From assembly GCA_025330725.1 (NCBI GenBank), contig JAIWND010000006.1:992001-1056000 (forward strand): a DNA stretch of 64,000 bases, in the 5' to 3' direction. The notes beneath the pieces were generated by a model, which was given only the letters and a program-made list of their open reading frames with translations, ran no database searches and was not told where the DNA came from. This DNA comes from Chlamydoabsidia padenii. Its lineage: Eukaryota; Mucoromycota; Mucoromycetes; Mucorales; Cunninghamellaceae. This document shows positions 58,052 to 64,000 of this stretch, piece by piece. The position numbers and the translations under genes were made by a program. Positions within the stretch are counted from its first letter, which is position 1; every line of letters begins with the position of its first letter.

Positions 58052-59322
58052 TCACTTTTTCATCAAAGAGGCAATCAAATCATCGCGTTCCACCAGAGAA
58101 TCCTTGAGTTGAGCAATATATTCATAAGCATACCGAAGCAAGAGCACCTTGGACATTGGTTTTGAAGGATCATCTTCATCATCGTCATCGTCGTCGTCGT
58201 CCCGTTGCCTTTTTGATCCGCCCTTTACATACCCTTCTTCGACTTCATGCCGTAATCGTTCAAACCATTCCTTGAGAGAGTCCCGTCGTTTTTGCTCGGC
58301 CGCCTTGTGTGCCGTACGTCGGACTTCAATCCCGCTTTTGATGGTAGGTGAGAAACCCAGGACGGCGGCTTTACCTTCCATCAGGTTTTGATAGTTAGAT
58401 CGTGTCATCAGATTATGTTCGGTATCAGAAGAAGGAGGTGCAGGGTTCAGACCCGGGCTGATTAACAGTGGTTTCAATGCACGCGGAGAGGCATGACTGG
58501 TGGAGGGTTGCTTTGGTTTTCGTCGAGGAGGTTTTTGTTGGTGTTGTCGCATCAGAGAGGCGGGAGTCACAGGTTTCAGTCGTGGTGGAATGGATCCTAT
58601 GTCACCCCAAATAAATAAAAAAGAAGTGATGCGATGAGTATGAGTGTGTTAGAAAGGAGGAAGGTAGACTTACTATCAGAGTAACCGGCCAAATAAGTGG
58701 TGGGATTTCTGGTTGGTAGTTGGTGATCTTGATGGATGCCCTGGGTCCTTCGTTGCTGATTTTGTAATTCCGATAAACGACGAGTGATCATCTGCTTAGT
58801 TTTTTCTAATTCTTCATACTGAGTATTGATTTCATCGGCAGAGATTAAATGTAGATCTGGTTGTTCATGCTGATAAAAGGGCTGTGTATTGTTGGCTTGG
58901 AATGGATAATGTTGAGGTATCATGGCAGGTGACGTTAGTGGCGAAAAGTCCATATCCCCGTTATGTAGTTTAGGGTGGTACGAGAAGGAAGGCGTGATGG
59001 CAGGCGATATCAGTGGTGTCAATATATCCTATACAAAGAAAAGAAAAGAAAAAAAAAACAGGTTAGTTTACTTTAATTTTAACCAAGTGGCACTTACGTC
59101 TTGATCCATAGCATCGTTAGGAGTGGTTTGGTATAAAGGTGTAGAAGATTGTGACCCCGAAGGTGGTTTGGAGGTGTAGCTTGTATCCATAAAATGAATG
59201 TCTCGAAGATTACCGCCCGGTACAAACATGTTGGTTTCGTTAAATGTGTTGGTTGTATGTTGTTGTGTCGTAGCCATTGATCGCAATAAGTCCATATCCA
59301 GGTGATAATCGGTTACGTTCAT
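58052..59322 (-). CDS. bHLH transcription factor
   Basis: About 374 residues in three exons: 59098-59322, 58674-59028 and 58052-58596. The N-terminal two thirds are disordered, Gln/Pro/Thr/Ser-rich with two SPA(I/M)(T/I)P repeats (LISPAITPSF, LTSPAMIPQ). The C-terminus is a basic helix-loop-helix (about 285-370): basic region RRTAHKAAEQKRRDSL with His, Glu and Arg at the E-box contact positions (expected target CACGTG), helix 1 WFERLRHEVEEG, a loop extended by a run of nine or more Asp, and helix 2 KVLLLRYAYEYIAQLKDSL leading into a short zipper. It resembles fungal NUC-1/PHO4/INO4- and Max-like factors, but the regulated pathway cannot be told. The long acidic loop is unusual. Confidence 0.88.
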
Positions 59323-60304
59323 TTCAATAGAGATGGATTAGTCCACAAAAAGTAAAAAACTAGAGGAGTGTACAAGTAATAACAAAAAGAGAAAAAAAAA
59401 AAAAAAAAAAGCCTGGGAGCGGGCATGACCATCTTCACTGTAAAAAAGAGTGGGAAGGGGAAAAGAAAAAGACAAATCAAGTTGCTCCGTTTGAAAACGT
59501 GGTCTTTTTGCTTTCATGCGTTACACAACATATTTTGATTGGCAGGAGATTATAAACCCCGATTAACGGGTGCCATCACTTCAACAAACCTACTGTACTT
59601 GTTAGCATTAGGCATACGGAAGGAAAGGGTCTTTAAAGCTGAATAGAATACTATATCTCTAATCTGTTATTGTCTCGAATGGCTTGCACCTGTTGAGAAA
59701 CCAAGTATCCCCCTCTGGATCCTATCCCGTGAATGGGCGAATCTTATATGGATTGTATTTTATCATCAAATGGTAATTTGCATAATGTAGAGATTACAAG
59801 AGTTGATATATTTTTAAAGTAAGCCTGTTGTTTGCATGAATTTCATTTCAAATCAAGAAAAACAATTTTCTGCTTATGGAATGCCAATGCAACAAAAGTA
59901 AGGTTACATTATGCAAGGTTATGAGCATCTATAGAAATCGAGCAAGCGACGATGTCACGTGGTGCCTACTCTTTAGATAATAAGAGAGGATGTTATTTAC
60001 CATACATATACATACCCAACCAAACTTGTCATGTTACTCCGTCTATTCACCATCAATGATCTACCCCTTTATAAAATATATGCATCCGTTACTTTATCAT
60101 TATAAACATTGTCGTCGTAAAAGGGACAATTGAGCCCCCATCCATGATCCTCTGTTGTGACAGACCACCCCGACATTTACTTTGTAAAACATGCTTTTAT
60201 TTAAAGCATATATATATATATATATATATATATACTAACCACCTACCCCATAATATTAAAACAATCCCAACTATAATTATGTAAAAGCTATTGTCTACTT
60301 GTAG
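59323..60304. other. Intergenic between the bHLH gene and UBC13
   Basis: bHLH promoter side (AAACCCCGATTAACGGG at about 59552), an A-run at 59391-59410 and an uninterrupted (AT)n tract at about 60208-60236. No coding signal. Confidence 0.5.
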
Positions 60305-61051
60305 TTATTGACTGGCATATTGTGTCGTCCATCTTCGAGCTATTGTAAAGAGAGAGAGAGAGAGAGGTGAGTAAAGATACCCCTAATCAATATTATCGAT
60401 TCTCTTACCAGTATTTATAGCTTCCTTTTCATCCTCTTTCCAATGTTGAGCAACGTCGTTTGCCAAGGGATCTTCAGGATTAGGTGCCGATAAGAGAGCT
60501 TGAATAGATAACAAGACTGTGCGGATTTGCAAAGCTGGGCTCCACTTGTCTATCAAGAATAAAAGAGAGAGGGGAAGAAGTCATTAGTCATCCACTCAAC
60601 CTTGTTTGTAGTATTATTTTTTTTTACCTTTCAATATATCAAGACAGATGCGTCCAAGTTTGTCAATGTTGGGATGATAGATCTTGGTGAGGAATCGGAC
60701 TTTGGGAGCAGCCATGGGGTAATCTTCAGGTAAAAACAATTCTAATCGAAACATACCGCCTGTAAAAAAGAAAGACAAAGAGAATGGTTAGACTCAATGT
60801 AGTTAACGTATTACTATTTCATACTATTTACCTTCAAAGGGAGACTGGGTTGGACCTGCAATAATCACATCAAAGTATCGCAAGTTGTCTTCGTGAGGAG
60901 TGGCACTAATGCCAGGTGCAGGATCCGCGAGTAATCGTTCCGTTTCCTATACATAAAAAACAAATCTTGTTGAGTTCCTTGTCATCCTACTGGCTGCTGT
61001 TGTGTTGGAATCTTATTCTTTTACCTTCAAAATACGTTTAGGGAGAGCCAT
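60305..61051 (-). CDS. UBC13: UBC13-type ubiquitin-conjugating enzyme E2
   Basis: E2 that with an Mms2-type partner builds Lys63-linked ubiquitin chains in error-free post-replication repair. Five exons on the minus strand: 61025-61051, 60832-60946, 60628-60759, 60409-60549 and 60305-60339; 149 residues, the family length. The sequence has [40 protein letters not shown] with the HPN motif and active Cys, then [20 protein letters not shown] and [10 protein letters not shown], all near-identical to UBC13/UBE2N ([20 protein letters not shown] is diagnostic). The end [11 protein letters not shown] is also as expected. All junctions keep phase. Confidence 0.97.
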
Positions 61052-61633
61052 GGGGTGATGTAGTGAATAAAATAAAAACAGGAATGGAAAAAGAAAGAAG
61101 GAAAGAAAGAAAGAACCCTTTTTGTAGGGACGGGTCCCAAAAAAAAAACATTTTCATGTCCCGACAATGGGCACAATATGATCCCCAAGATTGTAAGCAA
61201 GAAACCATAATGAATTGGATGGGCACACATGTATCATGTAGTAAAAATGTCACCAAGTGGAATGATATATACAATTCATCGAGTGTAGATCAAGTTCAAT
61301 CCAGGTAAGTATAATTGAGGTGAGAACTATTGACATTTCCTCATTCACTTCTTTTGTTTTCCTTAATTGTATTATAATCGCATATAACTGCATACATTGG
61401 TCAGATCAAACTCTCATTCTCTCTTTTTTTAACATTGGTAAACTATTCCTACCTCGATGGCACCGCTTAAAACAGTAAAGAGACTGCATTGCTTGAAAGG
61501 AATCTAAAATTTTCGGGGATTCAATACACTGACCAATGAAACCATGTTATTCGAAAAATTTATCCCACAACTTGAATTGTTTTCAATAATGTAAGGTATA
61601 TATAGCCAGCATTTTCAATTTCACAATTGCCAT
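61052..61633. other. Intergenic between UBC13 and U6
   Basis: Divergent promoter region for UBC13 (minus) and U6 (plus). A plus-strand open stretch (61063-61308) is Lys/Arg-rich leader and has no recognisable protein features. The U6 TATA box is at 61597-61604. Confidence 0.5.
61597..61604 (+). promoter_or_regulatory. TATA box of the U6 gene
   Basis: TATATATA, 30 nt before the predicted U6 5' end, the standard position for an RNA polymerase III U6 promoter. Confidence 0.75.
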
Positions 61634-61658
61634 GATCTCCGGGTCCTCTGGCACATAT

Positions 61659-61690
<32 letters not shown>

Positions 61691-61750
61691 GGCCCCTGCA
61701 CAAGGATGACACTAAACTTCTGAGTTGGACGCTCTACGGAGCAACTTTTT
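61634..61750 (+). ncRNA. U6: U6 spliceosomal snRNA
   Basis: Catalytic core RNA of the spliceosome. It has a 5' stem-loop (CTCCGGGTCCTCTGG), then ATTAAAATTGGAACGATACA, the ACAGAGA box, AGATTAGCATGGCCCCTGCA with the AGC triad, and CAAGGATGACAC before the 3' domain. A long T-run from 61746 is the Pol III terminator. The central domain is identical to the eukaryotic consensus; the 3' domain (TAAACTTCTGAGTTGGACGC) is divergent, as is usual. The exact 5' end is estimated from the TATA spacing. Confidence 0.95.
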
Positions 61751-61755
61751 TTTTT

Positions 61756-62432
61756 CTTTTCAACTTTGCCTTATTGCTTTTGCTACGGCTGTTACGGATT
61801 GTTACGGCTATAACTGGTTGCAGTCAAGGTAACAAGGGTTGTTTAAGTAGGTTTTGTTTTGTAATAGAATAGTGAGCATCAGAATCTTTTTGATAAGATT
61901 CAACCTTTTGAATGCACTTGAATGTAAAATAAAAATGGTAAATTACCTCTCCTAGACTTGTCGGACTAGTAAATTCACGCATGATAGGGGTCAAAAAATT
62001 GCACTTCCAAAATATCCAATTGGGGGTAGCCTGGGGGGGGGGCGTAGGTATTTTAGCTATCCAGTTAATTTTAGTTGCACGGGCAAAAAAAAAGCATGGA
62101 TTTTACACGATTCATCATGTATAGGTGTTATTCATCGTGATACATAAATCATTTATGATAGAATCACCTTCATTGATAAACTTAATTATATTGACCAGCA
62201 AATATATGATAAAACAAGACTTTATTGACATTAAGATTAGATATAACACTATATTTACAATAAAACTAATCTATCACCATTGTTATCTACAAGCCATCAT
62301 CTTTTGATCTTGGTGGACCAATGATTGATTTGACATTCATATATATCCCCAGCTCCAATCAAGAGGTGTACCATCGTCGCACTTGACCACCCAATCCATC
62401 CTCGATGTCTACCGCGTTTGCGATAGCATCAT

Positions 62433-62479
<47 letters not shown>

Positions 62480-63884
62480 CAACCAAAGCCTATTGCATTC
62501 CATTCAGAGAATGTCGTCCTTTTTCCCAATTTGCAGTATCAGCCAAAAAAGAGATTCGTGCAGGGACAATTGGTAGGTCTCGATTCTACATCAACATGGA
62601 TTGGAAAGTATTAGTATCAGAGTCTTGGGTAAGGTGATTGTCCAAGAAGAAAGAGACAGTTTAGATTACTACCACTTTCTCTTTGTGCCTTCCTTTTACC
62701 TTTGCCGTGTTCATCCTGTTAGGATAAGTTCAAAGAGAGCCCATTACTACCACAGTCATTTGCTTCGTCACCTCTTTTTGTTTATCTTCATCATTCAATC
62801 GTTACAACAAACGGGAGTTCCCTATTGAAGAGGACCAAGTTGATTATCTTTGGAATAAAGAAGAAGGAAATGCTTTTCCGACAAGTCATTAGAATCCCGC
62901 CACATTGCCAACTATAAAAACGCGATTTCTAAAATTCCATTTCTTTTCTTCTCTTTCCTCTCTTTTATTTTTTTTTCTTTTAAACTCCCCTATACAAAAA
63001 CCTCCCCTTTAAACAACCCCGCCCCCCAAGAACCTGTGCTTGACAGACAAGTTGTCCCCCGCACTCATTCCTATTGCTGGCCATGATTACGAGATGGATT
63101 AATTCACACACAAAAGTAATCCATGAATTACCTAATGGCTGTCTATATGAAAAACCTGTTTTCTGGTGGATGTAATCTCATGGCTTCTCTCTCTTATTGT
63201 GATTCTGGTCATAAAGGTAAGTCAATGCATCTTGAATGATACTCTGCCAAAGTTGTTACTGTTTCATACTCTAACTGAATTGCTAATTATTTACACTAGA
63301 TTTATGCTCCCTCTCTGTCCCTGATATGTGAAGTCTCCTGTTAGTAATCAAATGGATAAGTTGGCAGATTTTGCGAGGCGGCTACCTTTGTGTAGAATAG
63401 CGATTAGGCCTAGCCTTTTTGCCGTGGCAGGACGTAGGCGACATCGTGTCCTGTTCCAAACCTGGATCTGCTAGCGAATGGGTTGTGCTGGTAAAGCGGG
63501 ATGTCTGGTATGTTGAAGCATTAATGTGGATCTACCTATTCTCGGGCATGTTGCATTCGCCACCAGTTACGGCGCTCCATTTGATTCTTGGGGATGGACC
63601 ATGATGTTCAATGTTTATGGGTACTTTATTGTAAGTAAAGAAAAAAAAACAAGAAAAGACAATGTTACTAATCACCCTTCTTGCTTTTATTGCAGGCTTG
63701 TCTTCATTCGTTATGGTTGGGTTTTCTTCCTTGGTTGTTTTCTCGGGTGTTTCGTGGTCTGTCTTTGCTTCTGGTGCGAAGTCAGTAAAGGAGAAGAAAA
63801 AACATGAAAAGACAAGGTTATTAATCACATTTATTAAGGTTGTAGGTTTTTCTTCTTGTTGGTTGTTGCATACTTGTTTTATGT
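61756..63884. other. Gene-poor right end
   Basis: AT-rich DNA with a ~50-nt T-run (62430-62479), a G-run at 62030-62041 and a TATAAAAACGCGATTTC promoter-like word at 62915. Hydrophobic open stretches (63526-63640 and 63690-63880, e.g. GLSSFVMVGFSSLVVFSGVS) with a possible intron between 63630 and 63695 may be exons of a gene entering from the right. Nothing could be assigned to a family. Confidence 0.35.
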
Positions 63885-64000
63885 AATGTGGCAAGGAACG
63901 ATGTGAATGACATGATCTTCTTCAACACCAACTTGGAACGACGACGACGGACTAGATTTACAACTTATGCAACGGAAGCACGACAATGGATGGCAAGATA
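63885..64000 (+). other. Possible exon running off the right edge
   Basis: Open, protein-like frame (NDMIFFNTNLERRRRTRFTT, then YATEARQWMAR) continuing to the window end. Too short to identify; listed because codon use and residue mix look real. Confidence 0.3.

Overview
The window looks like nuclear DNA of an early-diverging filamentous fungus, most likely Mucoromycota (Mucorales-like). Genes are compact and broken by many short introns of about 50-100 nt, with GTAAGT-type donors and TAG/CAG acceptors. Intergenic DNA is AT-rich with long poly(A)/poly(T) tracts. The gene set is purely eukaryotic (Hsp70, LIS1, VPS13, fimbrin, UBC13, ESA1, U6 snRNA, tRNA-Asp), and there is an L1-like LINE of the general kind known from Mucoromycotina. 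The exact genus cannot be fixed from the sequence alone.

Layout from left to right: the 5' part of a cytosolic Hsp70 gene (minus, cut by the window edge); an FYRN/FYRC nuclear protein (minus); about 3 kb of mostly empty DNA; LIS1/PAC1 dynein regulator (plus); a CCDC43-like protein; an RBM5/10-type zinc-finger/G-patch splicing protein; a CAX-type Ca2+/H+ exchanger; an intronless nitronate monooxygenase; a membrane-anchored, internally duplicated amidohydrolase; an APQ12-like nuclear-envelope protein (minus); a broken TOM20 copy; a tRNA-Asp gene (minus) with a full-length LINE (21955-27335) inserted directly at its 5' end; an ESA1-type MYST acetyltransferase with an unresolved reading-frame break; a Zn2Cys6 transcription factor; a vacuolar endopolyphosphatase (PPN1-like); two unidentified coding-like fragments; fimbrin; a trypsin-like protease with a hydrophobic C-terminal tail (minus); a 2.6 kb intergenic region with repeats and a hairpin; VPS13 (35 exons, about 12.6 kb); another repeat-bearing intergenic region; a bHLH transcription factor (minus); UBC13 (minus); U6 snRNA; and a 2.2 kb right end with little recognisable content.

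The genes are independent housekeeping loci; there is no operon or cluster logic. The most notable item is the LINE: it has two intact ORFs joined by an ATGA overlap, an AUG-free leader, and a perfect 16-bp target-site duplication that is exactly nucleotides 1-16 of the tRNA-Asp gene. Other points of interest are a dispersed ~160-bp noncoding repeat family in two inverted pairs, a 37-nt-arm hairpin, a recurring GCGGGRTTTGAA-like element about 65-110 bp upstream of several start codons, a 7-nt microexon inside a zinc cluster, and the amidohydrolase whose second half has lost its metal ligands.
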